This document shows, in pieces, positions 30,702 through 39,797 of a stretch of 64,000 bases of DNA (the first letter of the stretch is position 1; each line of letters opens with the position of its first letter). Source of the stretch: Staphylococcus pseudintermedius (GTDB taxonomy: Bacteria; Bacillota; Bacilli; Staphylococcales; Staphylococcaceae); assembly GCF_001792775.2 (NCBI RefSeq), contig NZ_MLGE02000001.1, positions 1 to 64,000 of the forward strand, read 5' to 3'. Below the pieces are notes generated by a model. The model did not search any database, was not told the origin of the DNA, and worked only from the letters and a program-made list of their open reading frames with translations. The translations under genes were made by a program, and so were the position numbers.

Positions 30702-31709
30702 TTAATGGATATATTTGAAGGCACTTACACGATGCGCTGGTACAGTACGGTAAGTGAGAATGCCTGGTGCTGCAGTGAAATTCATTTCTGATACGAGTAT
30801 ACTACCATCAGCATTAATTCGCTCTACATACGAAACATGACCATAGTAACCTAAGTCAGATTGTAAGATTGATCCCACTGCGGGTTGGTTATTAATTGTA
30901 TAACCATCACGTGCAGCGTTATCATCCCAAGCATTTGCATTCCACCAGTATGTACTGATTGGGCGCCCCATCTCTTTACGCTTATTAAATACGTACCATG
31001 TGCATTGACCCCAATCGTATAAGTTTTGATGGTTGAATGTAGGAGATTGATAACTTGGACTTGGTGTCGGTGTTGTTTGACGTGACGGTGCCGATCCACT
31101 CACTTTTAATTGTTGACCTGGGAAAATTAAGAAGGATGTTAATCCATTTAACTCCATAATATGTTGATATGTTGTACCATATTTAGACGCAATCAATGAC
31201 AGTGAATCACCTGGTTGTACTGTATAATAACTCGCATTTCTTGAAGACGTTTTAGGTGCCGGCTTCTTCGCTGTGGAACGACTTGGTGTTGTAGACGGAC
31301 CACTTACATTTAACTTTTGACCTGGTAAAATCAAGAAGTTGTTCAAACCGTTCCATTTCATAATGTTTTGGTACGTTGTTCCATATCGCGCTGCAATGCC
31401 TGATAAAGTGTCTCCGTAACGTACCGTATAGACTGTTGATGACGTAGTGCTATGGCTTGAATGATGAGTTGTTGTGCGTGATGTACTGCTACCACCAGAA
31501 ACCTTCAACACTTGATTCGGAAAGATTAAGTTAGAGTTTAATCCATTATATTGTTTAAGTTGTGCTATTGTGATGTTATACTTTGTTGCAATAGCCCAAA
31601 GTGAATCACCTGGTTGTACACGATACGTTGTTGAAGCGTCTGCATGTGCTGATAATGCTGTGGCAGCTGCTGTTGTTCCTATTACGGCTGCGATAAACTT
31701 TTTACGCAT
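30702..31709 (-). CDS. sle1: LysM/CHAP N-acetylmuramoyl-L-alanine amidase Sle1-like
   Basis: A secreted autolysin for daughter-cell separation. The 335 residues comprise a signal peptide (1-25, ending ADAS), three LysM peptidoglycan-binding repeats (about 28-71, 93-136, 161-204; each with PGDSL or YGDTL) joined by Ser/Thr-rich linkers, and a CHAP domain with catalytic C236 (WGQCTWYVF) and H291 (YYGHVSYVE). Domain order and length equal S. aureus Sle1/Aaa. AAGGAGG precedes the start, and a WalR-type box lies upstream, consistent with control by the WalKR cell-wall regulator. Confidence 0.94.
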   Translation of the reverse strand: MRKKFIAAVIGTTAAATALSAHADASTTYRVQPGDSLWAIATKYNITIAQLKQYNGLNSNLIFPNQVLKVSGGSSTSRTTTHHSSHSTTSSTVYTVRYGDTLSGIAARYGTTYQNIMKWNGLNNFLILPGQKLNVSGPSTTPSRSTAKKPAPKTSSRNASYYTVQPGDSLSLIASKYGTTYQHIMELNGLTSFLIFPGQQLKVSGSAPSRQTTPTPSPSYQSPTFNHQNLYDWGQCTWYVFNKRKEMGRPISTYWWNANAWDDNAARDGYTINNQPAVGSILQSDLGYYGHVSYVERINADGSILVSEMNFTAAPGILTYRTVPAHRVSAFKYIH

Positions 31710-31758
31710 TCGTTTCCCTCCTTATAAAATAGAAGATATTATTCTTATACAGTTTTAT

Positions 31759-31764
31759 ATTATA
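31759..31764 (-). promoter_or_regulatory. sle1 -10 element
   Basis: TATAAT on the minus strand, 50 nt before the sle1 start. There is no good -35 hexamer at 17 nt, as expected if an activator bound upstream is needed. Confidence 0.5.
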
Positions 31765-31796
31765 CACCGATTATCATGTAGAAATATGTCTGTTAT

Positions 31797-31813
31797 ATAA
31801 CATTATGATTACA
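31797..31813 (-). promoter_or_regulatory. WalR binding site upstream of sle1
   Basis: TGTAATCATAATGTTAT on the minus strand fits the WalR consensus of two TGT(A/T)A(A/T/C) hexamers 5 nt apart, with both halves perfect. It lies 32 nt upstream of the -10 element. Confidence 0.65.
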
Positions 31814-32046
31814 AAAACCATCATGGCGGTCTTCAGAAAGTAAATATATTTACACATGCTTATTTGAGAATTAAAATAATAGCTATCATATTATTCATAA
31901 AGACATTTTTCTCGGATATTTCTTTTATTTATCTTTCGTAATTGTAAAATATTTGACCACTTCATCATTGTTTATGGAAGTAAACTTATGCATCACGATA
32001 AAGCTTGATACGACCTTTTTAACATTACAAGGTGCGATTTCGGTCG
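31814..32046. other. Intergenic stretch between sle1 and the 93-residue gene
   Basis: AT-rich; AACGACC and GGTCGTT-type arms around 32009-32049 could form a long hairpin behind the 93-residue gene, but no T-run follows. Nothing else is supported. Confidence 0.35.
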
Positions 32047-32328
32047 TTAAAAACTTATGCCAAAAAATAATACCAAGATGATTAAAGGTGTCAAAACAAA
32101 TATATTAAGTAAATTGATGATAAACCAAATTAAGCCTACTTTTTGTAACTTCGCATCGTCTGCGTTTAGGTGCCACAATGAAAATATGCCCGCAGCTAAT
32201 GACGTTGCCTCAAAATATAATAATAAATCACCAAACGCTAACATCAATTGCACACAAATCAGTCCACCTACTATTAAAAATAAGTAATTCAAAACATTCA
32301 CGATATACACGACTCTGATCTTATTCAT
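32047..32328 (-). CDS. Small integral membrane protein, unknown function
   Basis: 93 residues with three hydrophobic segments (about 8-28, 32-52 and 66-90; GLIWFIINLLNIFVLTPLII in the last). AGGAG lies 9 nt before the ATG. No family is recognised. In S. aureus, as I recall it, the methionine ABC transporter metNPQ occupies the interval between sle1 and mccB; here this small protein is found instead. Confidence 0.65.
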   Translation of the reverse strand: MNKIRVVYIVNVLNYLFLIVGGLICVQLMLAFGDLLLYFEATSLAAGIFSLWHLNADDAKLQKVGLIWFIINLLNIFVLTPLIILVLFFGISF

Positions 32329-32606
32329 TTATCACGACTCCTGTTGAAAGTCCTTAATATGGTTTTTCATCATACTATAAACCTAGGAAACAATTCTGTA
32401 ACTTATCAAAATTATAACATTTTCATATGATTGTGATTATATATATATATATTAGTTTCATACTTATAAAAATGTGCGTGCATGAAGATAGGACATAAAA
32501 CTTTTTGGCGCTACTGATACCGCATTGGTTTAACTTGTACGCTTCCAGGACTTGTCTTAACTAAATCCAGTGTCCACGAGGGCCATTTTCATTTGTCGCG
32601 TATATC
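32329..32606. other. Gene-free stretch before mccB terminator
   Basis: Contains an alternating TA tract near 32441-32451 (TATATATATAT) and nothing I can assign as a gene, RNA or promoter with confidence. Confidence 0.4.
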
Positions 32607-32646
32607 AAAAAAGTCATGCCATGTTCAAAACGAGACATGGCATGAC
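32607..32646 (-). terminator. Terminator of the mccAB transcript
   Basis: GTCATGCCATGT and its exact complement flank a 10-nt loop, followed by TTTTTTG on the minus strand. It lies about 210 nt after the mccB stop. Confidence 0.85.
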
Positions 32647-32699
32647 GCTGTCGAATGTGATTGATTTTATAAACGAAATTCATAAGGATTTGGGGAAGA

Positions 32700-32835
32700 C
32701 CTTTAACTTTGGTACCAGCTACTGTTTAACGCAGTAGCTGTCTGACTTCTCAATGCTTATACTTGTGAGAAGCCGAGTCAGCCTTGCGCAGGCATTTACG
32801 ACGAAATCTTTGTTGCACAAGAGGTTTCTGTACGA
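32700..32835 (-). other. Cluster of hairpins in the mccB 3' region
   Basis: Between the mccB stop and its terminator are several stems in a row: CAGCTACTG/CAGTAGCTG with a 7-nt loop (32716-32740, perfect), CTTCTCA/TGAGAAG extended by TGAC/GTCA (32743-32780), GCCT/AGGC (32781-32793), and GAAA-CTTTGT/ACAAGAG-TTTC (about 32803-32828). Such density suggests either a structured 3' UTR RNA or a dispersed repeat. No coding frame covers it. Confidence 0.5.
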
Positions 32836-32855
32836 CCCCCTCAACCCCATGTCAC

Positions 32856-33998
32856 TTACAATTGATCAAGTGCTTGTTTTAAATCTTCTACAAGATCATC
32901 TGTATCTTCAATACCCAATGATAATCTGACTAAACCATCTGCAATGCCTTCTTTTGCACGAATATCAGCCGGAATCGATGCATGTGTCATTAAGCTTGGT
33001 ACAGAAATTAAACTTTCGACTGCACCTAAACTTTCTGCGAGTGTGAAATATTTTGTTTGTCTCACTAGGAATTTCGCTTTTTCTACATCTGCTACTTCAA
33101 ATGAGATGATGCCTGTTGTGCCATCTGCTTGCGCTTGATGCACGTCGTAGTTTAAATGTGACGGTTGGCTTGGGTGATACACTTTCGTCACTTTGTCATG
33201 TTGATTCAACATTTCGACGACCGCTAATGCATTACGTTCGATTTGTTCCATACGTAAAGCTAATGTTTTCATCCCGCGAATAAGCAAGTAGCTATCTTGA
33301 GGCCCTAATACGCCCCCTGTTGAGTTTTGGACGAAAGCAATGCGCTCTGCGAGTGTTTCGTCTTTAACTGCGACAAGTCCGGCTACAACGTCACTATGCC
33401 CACCTAAATATTTCGTCGCTGAATGTACAACAATATCTGCGCCAAGAGACAACGGTGTTTGATAATATGGCGTCATAAATGTGTTATCCACGACAGTCAT
33501 GAGTTCGTGTTGCTTGCCGATTTCACTCACCGCTTGGATATCTGTAATGCGCAGCAATGGATTAGATGGCGTTTCGATAAATAACATTTTCGTATTATCT
33601 TTAATCTTATCTTCAATATTTTGAACATCTGTCGTGTTAACAAAGTCAAATTCAATACCAAAACGTGTGAAGACACGTGTCATTGCACGATAAGAGCCGC
33701 CATACACATCAGAGCCAACAATAATGTGGTCGCCTTGGTCTAATAACATGATAACTGCGCTGATGGCCGCCATGCCTGAACCGAATGCGAAACCGTAGTT
33801 CCCATGCTCTAAATCAGCAATGACAGACTCGAGCGATGAACGTGTGGGGTTCGCTGTACGTGAGTATTCAAACCCTTGTCTTAACTCCCCAATCGCATCT
33901 TGTTCATACGTACTCGTTTGATAAATCGGCGTCGTCACTGCACCTGTATAATCATCTGTAGTATTACCGCAATGAATTAATAATGTTTTTTTATTCAT
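32856..33998 (-). CDS. mccB: Cystathionine gamma-lyase / homocysteine gamma-lyase
   Basis: A 380-residue PLP enzyme of the Cys/Met metabolism family that splits cystathionine to cysteine, the second step of reverse transsulfuration. The PLP lysine is K196 in HSATKYLGGHSD; EYSRTANPTR (44-53) and the FGSGMAAI loop are also present. The start overlaps the end of mccA by 8 bp, and the two genes form a cysteine-from-homocysteine unit. A cystathionine gamma-synthase role is possible from sequence alone, but pairing with a cystathionine beta-synthase favours the lyase. Confidence 0.88.
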   Translation of the reverse strand: MNKKTLLIHCGNTTDDYTGAVTTPIYQTSTYEQDAIGELRQGFEYSRTANPTRSSLESVIADLEHGNYGFAFGSGMAAISAVIMLLDQGDHIIVGSDVYGGSYRAMTRVFTRFGIEFDFVNTTDVQNIEDKIKDNTKMLFIETPSNPLLRITDIQAVSEIGKQHELMTVVDNTFMTPYYQTPLSLGADIVVHSATKYLGGHSDVVAGLVAVKDETLAERIAFVQNSTGGVLGPQDSYLLIRGMKTLALRMEQIERNALAVVEMLNQHDKVTKVYHPSQPSHLNYDVHQAQADGTTGIISFEVADVEKAKFLVRQTKYFTLAESLGAVESLISVPSLMTHASIPADIRAKEGIADGLVRLSLGIEDTDDLVEDLKQALDQL

Positions 33999-34899
33999 TT
34001 AAATCTCCTCCGTATTGAAATATCTTTTTCGACATATAACGATCACTGCCATCAGGAAAAATAGCTACGACTGTTCCTTGTTCTAAACGGGACGCTGCTC
34101 GAATCGCGCCTTCTAATGCAGCACCTGAAGAACTACCCGCTAATATGCCTTCGTAACGTGCCAAGTCTTTCACGTGTTGAAATGCGACTTCATCCGGTAC
34201 CACTTCGACCGCTTCGATCCATTCTCGTTTTAAAAATTGTGGCCACACCTCTACGCCAATGCCTTCAGTATCATGGCGCCCTTTTTCTTGACCACTTAGA
34301 ATAGAACCCGGTGGCTCAACGACAATTGATTTCACATCATGGAGTTGGAGTGCTTCTGCCACACCTGCAAATGTGCCACCCGAACCTGCACCCGCAACAA
34401 AGTAGTCTAAATCCGGAAGTGCCTCAATGAGTTCAACTGCTAATGTATCACGGTACGCTGCTGGATTATTGCGCGTTTCAAACTGATTCGTATAAAAAGC
34501 ACCTGTCTCATCAGCATAGCTTTCGGCCCATTGTCGTGCACCGAGCATCCCTTCTGCTTGTGGTGTACGATGAATCTCAGCGCCAAGTGCCCGCATAATC
34601 GAAATCTTCTCTTCTGAAAAACCTTCTGGCGCAAAAATGATACATTTAATGTCATAATGATTCGCAACAATCGCTAGCCCGATACCTGTATTGCCTGCTG
34701 TTGCTTCCACAATTTGATCACCGGGGTGGAGCCGACCATCTTCCATCGCACGCTCGATTAAATACTTGGCCAATCGATCTTTCACACTGCCCCCTGGATT
34801 GTGCATCTCCAGTTTGGCGAAGATTTGCACCCGGTCTGTACTGTAATGCTCGAGTTGTACAAGCGGTGTCCGGCCAATCAAGTCAAAATTTCTCAACAC
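33991..34899 (-). CDS. mccA: Cystathionine beta-synthase / O-acetylserine-dependent (MccA, CysM-like)
   Basis: A 302-residue PLP enzyme of the cysteine synthase fold. PLP lysine K40 lies in NPGGSVKDRLAKY and the phosphate loop in ATAGNTGIG; the GSGGTFAGV segment completes the site. In Bacillus and S. aureus the equivalent enzyme joins homocysteine with (O-acetyl)serine to make cystathionine for MccB. First gene of mccAB; CymR commonly controls this operon in staphylococci, but I did not find a certain CymR site. Confidence 0.88.
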   Translation of the reverse strand: MLRNFDLIGRTPLVQLEHYSTDRVQIFAKLEMHNPGGSVKDRLAKYLIERAMEDGRLHPGDQIVEATAGNTGIGLAIVANHYDIKCIIFAPEGFSEEKISIMRALGAEIHRTPQAEGMLGARQWAESYADETGAFYTNQFETRNNPAAYRDTLAVELIEALPDLDYFVAGAGSGGTFAGVAEALQLHDVKSIVVEPPGSILSGQEKGRHDTEGIGVEVWPQFLKREWIEAVEVVPDEVAFQHVKDLARYEGILAGSSSGAALEGAIRAASRLEQGTVVAIFPDGSDRYMSKKIFQYGGDLNE

Positions 34900-34943
34900 T
34901 GTCCCCTCATTTCAACCGTTTAATTCTTAGTTAATACATATGA

Positions 34944-34972
34944 ATTATAAGATAAATATGTGTCGGTTTCAA
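34944..34972 (-). promoter_or_regulatory. mccA promoter
   Basis: TTGAAA-17-TATAAT on the minus strand, 45 nt upstream of the mccA start; a near-consensus sigma-A promoter. Confidence 0.7.
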
Positions 34973-35178
34973 TGTTAATCTCTATAAAAATACAAATTAT
35001 CTCAAAAGCAATCGATATGGTACGATACAATTGCAAATGAGCGATTAAATTTTGAGGTGCTCATTAATAACGTCTTCACTTTATCCTTACACATTGCAAT
35101 CCCATACAAGAAAGCCGTGCTTACGCTATAATGAAAGCAATCACACACTACATTTCAGAGTACAAAGGAGAGAGATTG

Positions 35179-36504
35179 ATGGAACTGCATACACCTAAAG
35201 GCACGATTCACGGTGAACGTCATACTGGTTATGAAGTATTTAAAGGTATTCCTTATGCGCAACCACCTGTTGGGGCATTACGTTTTAAACATGCGCAACT
35301 GCTGTTAACGTGGCCGGAAGATTTTCAAGCGACTTCATTTGGACCTGTCCCAATTCAGCCACCGAATTCATTAGAGTCCTTTTTTGATACACACGTGCAA
35401 GACTACCCGCAGAGTGAAGACTGTCTCACTTTAAATATTTGGCGTCCTGCAACACCCGCTCACCAACCATTGCCTGTCATCGTGTTCATATATGGTGGCA
35501 GTTTTGTGAATGGTCATAGTGCACAAGCGTTGTATCACCCTCATGAAATCGTCAACCGCGAATCCGTCATCGTCGTTACGTTGAATTACCGTTTAGGTGC
35601 ACTGGGTTTCTTAGACTGGTCTACAATCAATCCGGAGTGGGATGCGAATAATGGCTTGTCAGATCAAATTTGTGCACTACAATGGATACGTGAAAACATC
35701 GCACATTTTGGTGGGGACCCAGAGCACCTCACCTTGATGGGTCAATCTGCGGGTGCGATGAGTGTTGCGGCCATGTTGCGTATGCCAACAGTACGGCCTT
35801 GGATTAAAAATGCCGTCATGTTAAGCGGGACTTTGCATTTGGAATCTCCTCAAGTCGCATCCGATAAAGCAGACGCCTTTGCAGCATTAAAGGCACAACA
35901 CTATGCTTCCACACCTTGGCATGAACTTGGTGCACAAGGGATATTGGCATTAATGGCGAGACACCAAATGCAGTATGGCCCATCGAAAGGTTTAGAATTG
36001 TTGTATCAACCGGTTGCCACAGATGATATCGAACTAGACTATCGCCATGTCAATGTTCCCGTATTATTAGGCCATACGACAGCTGAGGGTGACATTTATA
36101 TTAAAAATGAACAAAAAAAATTAGCCCCGCAACAATTCCAACGTGTCATTCAACGTTTAGAAGGGCCCGTGCCACCGCTAGAGGACATCGAAACTGCTCA
36201 ACAACAGCGTGACCTGATTACGAATTGGCATTTCAAAGCACCGTTTCAACAACTGTATCAAGCACTATCAGCAGTGACACCGACTTGGCAGGCGACTTTC
36301 AATTGGTCTCGTGGCGATCATCCAGACTATGCCTCGGCGTATCACATTTTAGATATGATTTTTTGGATGGGCCGTCTCGACATTTTAGCAGCACACGGTT
36401 TGGAAGTAACTGCACGAGAGACCGAACTACGCAAACGGATGATTCATGATTTGTGCCATTTCGCCCAACATAGTACATTAGATGGCAATCGCTTTTATGA
36501 ATAA
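35179..36504 (+). CDS. Type B carboxylesterase (alpha/beta hydrolase)
   Basis: A 441-residue cytoplasmic esterase similar to para-nitrobenzyl esterases. The nucleophile is S190 in GQSAGAMS; the oxyanion loop IYGGSFVNG, the N-terminal KGIPYAQPPVGALRF and the disulfide-region SEDCLTLNIWRP are all typical. No signal peptide. I chose the ATG at 35179 with AAAGGAGAG before it; a start 48 nt upstream has no ribosome site. It is slightly shorter than Bacillus PnbA. Natural substrate unknown. Confidence 0.88.
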   Translation: MELHTPKGTIHGERHTGYEVFKGIPYAQPPVGALRFKHAQLLLTWPEDFQATSFGPVPIQPPNSLESFFDTHVQDYPQSEDCLTLNIWRPATPAHQPLPVIVFIYGGSFVNGHSAQALYHPHEIVNRESVIVVTLNYRLGALGFLDWSTINPEWDANNGLSDQICALQWIRENIAHFGGDPEHLTLMGQSAGAMSVAAMLRMPTVRPWIKNAVMLSGTLHLESPQVASDKADAFAALKAQHYASTPWHELGAQGILALMARHQMQYGPSKGLELLYQPVATDDIELDYRHVNVPVLLGHTTAEGDIYIKNEQKKLAPQQFQRVIQRLEGPVPPLEDIETAQQQRDLITNWHFKAPFQQLYQALSAVTPTWQATFNWSRGDHPDYASAYHILDMIFWMGRLDILAAHGLEVTARETELRKRMIHDLCHFAQHSTLDGNRFYE

Positions 36505-36520
36505 TGTGACGCCCCAAATA

Positions 36521-36567
36521 AATAAGGAAGCGACTCGGAAACAATTGACGTTTTCCCAGTCACTTCC
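36521..36567. terminator. Bidirectional terminator
   Basis: AGGAAGCGACT and AGTCACTTCCT arms with T-rich flanks on both strands, between the convergent esterase and symporter genes. Confidence 0.75.
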
Positions 36568-36653
36568 TCTTTATTTTTATGTGCAGTAATCAACCTTTGG
36601 AAGCCATCAAACATACGTATCACTGTGTCGATTCAACATGAATGAAATGCTTG

Positions 36654-37982
36654 TTATACTAATTGCAAAATGAAAACCAATAAAATGACAACCGGTAAAA
36701 TGTATCGAATGAAAATGTACCAGATCGCAAACAATTTCAGAGGGTCGTTACCAAAACCTGTTTTTAAACGCACCTTTTCCATCGCATAACCAATCGCTAA
36801 CGTTGAAGCTAAGGCGCCGATAGGTAATAAAATATTCGAAAAAACAAAATCCATATTATCAAAAATTGAACCGGCACCAAATTGGATGTGGCTGAGTGGC
36901 CCAAATGATAATGTAGCAGGTACACCAACGATGAATACGGCTAAACTGATGATCAATGCCATCGTTGGACGTTTGCGGTTATTATTACGTGTGAAGTTCG
37001 ACACGTTCAGTTCTAGTAGTGAAATAGAAGATGTGAGCGCTGCAAATAAAAAGAGCACTAAGAAAATCGCATAAAATAATGTGCCGAACTGTATTTTTTC
37101 AAAAACGAGTGGCAATATGATAAACAATAAGCCAGGTCCTTCTTTCGCTTGGTAGCCGAACGTTTCTAATGCCGGGAAAATCGCTAAGCCCGCTAAGATC
37201 GCAATGGCAATATTCATGATTAAAATCGTCAATGCTGACGTTTTAATCGGCATGTCTGTTGAAGCGTAACTCGCATATGTCATCATCCCTGTCGTCCCGA
37301 GTGATAGCGCAAAAAAGGACTGTCCTAAAGCGAATAACATAGACTCCATATTGATTTCAGAGACACGCGGTTGGAATAAGAAACGTACCCCATCCATAGC
37401 CCCATCAAGCGATAATGTTTTCACTACGATGATGATTAAAAAGACTAATAATAAGGGCATCATTAATTTCGACGCTTTTTCCAACCCTTGTTGCACGCCA
37501 CGCATGACAATACCACATGTTAATGCAATAAAAATCGCCTGCCCCGTAACAACATAGAGCGGTTGACTAATAATAGCTTGAAATTGCAAATCGTGAAGAT
37601 GTGTCGGCACAATGTGGAACAGTTGCGCAAGGACAAAGCCGAAATAGACAATAATCCAACCGCCGATCACACTGTAAAAACTAAACAACACAAACACCGC
37701 TAAATTACCAATCCATGCGATGCCATTTAACCATTTGCGCCCTGTTAACTGACCAAATAATTCTGTTGTATACGTGCGACCAAGTTGACCGACTGCAAAC
37801 TCCATAATCAGTAACGGTAGACCTACTAAAATCGTAAAGGCTAAAAACATAAATAAAAATGCGCCACCACCGAACATCCCCGCCATATAAGGAAATTTCC
37901 ATAGTGCACCTAGACCAATCGCAGAACCGGCACTCGCTAAAATAAAGCCGGTTGACGATTTCCATTGTGACCGTTGCGACAA
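36654..37982 (-). CDS. Sodium-dependent transporter, SNF family
   Basis: A 442-residue inner-membrane symporter of the neurotransmitter:sodium symporter family, with about eleven hydrophobic segments. The first helix carries the family pattern GFILASAGSAIGLGALWKFPY (12-32, unwound GSAIGLG for substrate and sodium). The substrate is probably an amino acid. The best start is TTG at 37982, since alignment with family N-termini begins at SQRSQWKSSTGF; GAGAGG lies about 10 nt upstream. The upstream gene is divergent. Confidence 0.88.
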   Translation of the reverse strand: MSQRSQWKSSTGFILASAGSAIGLGALWKFPYMAGMFGGGAFLFMFLAFTILVGLPLLIMEFAVGQLGRTYTTELFGQLTGRKWLNGIAWIGNLAVFVLFSFYSVIGGWIIVYFGFVLAQLFHIVPTHLHDLQFQAIISQPLYVVTGQAIFIALTCGIVMRGVQQGLEKASKLMMPLLLVFLIIIVVKTLSLDGAMDGVRFLFQPRVSEINMESMLFALGQSFFALSLGTTGMMTYASYASTDMPIKTSALTILIMNIAIAILAGLAIFPALETFGYQAKEGPGLLFIILPLVFEKIQFGTLFYAIFLVLFLFAALTSSISLLELNVSNFTRNNNRKRPTMALIISLAVFIVGVPATLSFGPLSHIQFGAGSIFDNMDFVFSNILLPIGALASTLAIGYAMEKVRLKTGFGNDPLKLFAIWYIFIRYILPVVILLVFILQLV

Positions 37983-38165
37983 AACCGTTCATCCTCTCTT
38001 TTTCTACGCTTTAATACGTTGAATCGTTTAAGTCATCTTGCAATATAACACATTCATCAGTTATCGACAATGAAAGAACACTTTTTTATAGTATTTCATC
38101 AAAAGTTTAGTATTGAAACGATGTTGTATTTTGTTATGATTAAGTTGTAAAAGAGGTGAGAAGTC

Positions 38166-38354
38166 ATGTCGCAAAAATTAAAAGAACGTATTTATTTAAT
38201 TGCCATCATTGTGAGTACGCTATGTGTCTTGTCGTCTGTGCTGTTTGGTTTAAGTCCAACAATCACAGCAACCGTTACGTTTATCTCCATTATCGTCTTT
38301 GCGATTCTTTATTTTGTCGTGCCTAATAAACAACAGAATCGCAAATTAAGGTAG
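38166..38354 (+). CDS. Small two-helix membrane protein
   Basis: 62 residues with two hydrophobic segments (about 9-27 and 32-51) between a basic N-terminus and a basic C-terminus (NKQQNRKLR). AGAGGTGAG precedes the ATG. Function unknown; no family recognised. Confidence 0.65.
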   Translation: MSQKLKERIYLIAIIVSTLCVLSSVLFGLSPTITATVTFISIIVFAILYFVVPNKQQNRKLR

Positions 38355-38841
38355 CAAAATGGGGGATGAGACAAGCCCAACACATCGAAATTTACGTACT
38401 ATAATAGGTTCATTTTCAGATCTTTATTTTTTTAAACAGACAGTAAATCTAGAATCTACACTTTCAATCACTTTAAGAAAAAGCCATTAAATTCACTTTT
38501 TAGAGTTTAATGGCTTTTTTATATTTACTTATCTTATGAATAATAGAAAAATACACTTACTGGCTAGAGATTTCTTCTATGTTTTGATAACATGCCGCTG
38601 TGTCTTTTATTCCTTATTGCTATTACAGTTACTTTAGTACACTTATTTTGAACAATTATTGTTTCGTTACAAATTTAAAAAATGTCACAAATTATCCATT
38701 CATACTATTAATGTATAATGTTATTATAATTAAAACAAATAGTTCTAACAGGATTTAATATTTAGATACCAAACAAATAATGATAGTCATTTTTAATATT
38801 TAAAAATAAAAAATACAAAATATACATTAGGGGTGCAGATA
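38355..38841. other. Intergenic region upstream of the enterotoxin gene
   Basis: Contains the terminator at 38474-38522 and, further right, markedly AT-rich DNA with two TATAAT sequences (38714-38719 and 38725-38730) that could serve the enterotoxin gene about 110 nt downstream. No integrase, attachment repeat or phage gene was found. Confidence 0.5.
38474..38522 (+). terminator. Terminator upstream of the enterotoxin
   Basis: AAAAAGCCATTAAA and TTTAATGGCTTTTTTA arms flank a loop of about 16 nt. It isolates the enterotoxin gene from transcription of the small membrane protein. Confidence 0.75.
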
Positions 38842-39621
38842 ATGAAAAAAAGAAAAATACCATTAATTCTCATTTTATCTTTTATCGTAATATTTATAAT
38901 TACGCCTTGTGTGAATGGAGCTGAGAAAAGTGAAATTACTAAAGAAGGAAATTTACACAAAAAATCAGATTTATCTGGTGTTACTTTAAACAATCTTAGA
39001 CAAATCTACTTTTATAATGAAAAAATTAATTCTGAAAATAAATCTACCGAAGACCAATTTTTAGATTATACTTTACTGTTTAACGATTTTTTTATAGACG
39101 ATCCTTGGTATAATGATTTATTGGTACAGTTTATTTCAAAGGAGGACGCAAGTAAATATAAAGGGAAAAAGATAGACTTGTATGGTTCTCATTATGGTTA
39201 TTCATGTTTTGGTGGTAAACCACACAAAACAGCATGTATGTATGGAGGTGTAACGTTACACGATAACAACAAACTAGACGAAGAGAAAAAAATACCAGTT
39301 AACTTATGGTTAGATGGGAAGCAAACTTCAGTACCTCTAGACACAGTCAGAACGTATAAGAAAGAAGTAACCGTTCAGGAACTAGATCTCAAAGCAAGAC
39401 ATTATTTGCACGAAAAATATAATTTGTATAACCCAGACGCCTTTGGAGGAAAGATACAAAGAGGCCTTATAGTATTTGAAACCTCAGGGAAACATTCGGC
39501 TAGTTATGATTTATATGCTGCTGAAGGAAAAGGTGCAGACACGATATTAAGAATATATCAAGACAATAAAACTATTAGTTCTGAGAATATACATATTGAC
39601 ATATACTTATATACAAATTGA
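38842..39621 (+). CDS. Staphylococcal enterotoxin, SEA/SEE-group superantigen
   Basis: A secreted superantigen of 259 residues that should bridge MHC class II and T-cell receptor V-beta chains. After a signal peptide (1 to about 26, ending VNGAEKSE) it follows SEA closely: disulfide loop C122-C132 with nine residues between, signature MYGGVTLHDNN (133-143), second signature VTVQELDLKARHYLHEKY, and the C-terminus ENIHIDIYLYTN. F73 aligns with SEA F47, the alpha-chain contact. Of the SEA zinc ligands H187, H225 and D227, the last two are kept (H251, D253) but the first is E213. The ATG at 38842 follows AGGGGTG; a GTG nine bases upstream is unlikely. The gene is AT-rich compared with its neighbours. 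Confidence 0.92.
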   Translation: MKKRKIPLILILSFIVIFIITPCVNGAEKSEITKEGNLHKKSDLSGVTLNNLRQIYFYNEKINSENKSTEDQFLDYTLLFNDFFIDDPWYNDLLVQFISKEDASKYKGKKIDLYGSHYGYSCFGGKPHKTACMYGGVTLHDNNKLDEEKKIPVNLWLDGKQTSVPLDTVRTYKKEVTVQELDLKARHYLHEKYNLYNPDAFGGKIQRGLIVFETSGKHSASYDLYAAEGKGADTILRIYQDNKTISSENIHIDIYLYTN

Positions 39622-39797
39622 ATTGATATATTTAAAATCTCTTTGAATACCGTATCTATCCCTCTCTTTCTGTGACTTTATAAATGTGGAGGTTTTTTAA
39701 TCAGGCTTACGTAGTCAACTTCTATCTCAATTAAATTCTTGCCGTCACTGTATCATGATTTTGAAGTAAAATCTTCAAAACGCTTTTCAACATAACT

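Noticed and set aside
38355..39797. Possible pathogenicity island or prophage carrying the enterotoxin
   Set aside because: No integrase, terminase, repressor or flanking repeat was found; only the single gene is supported.
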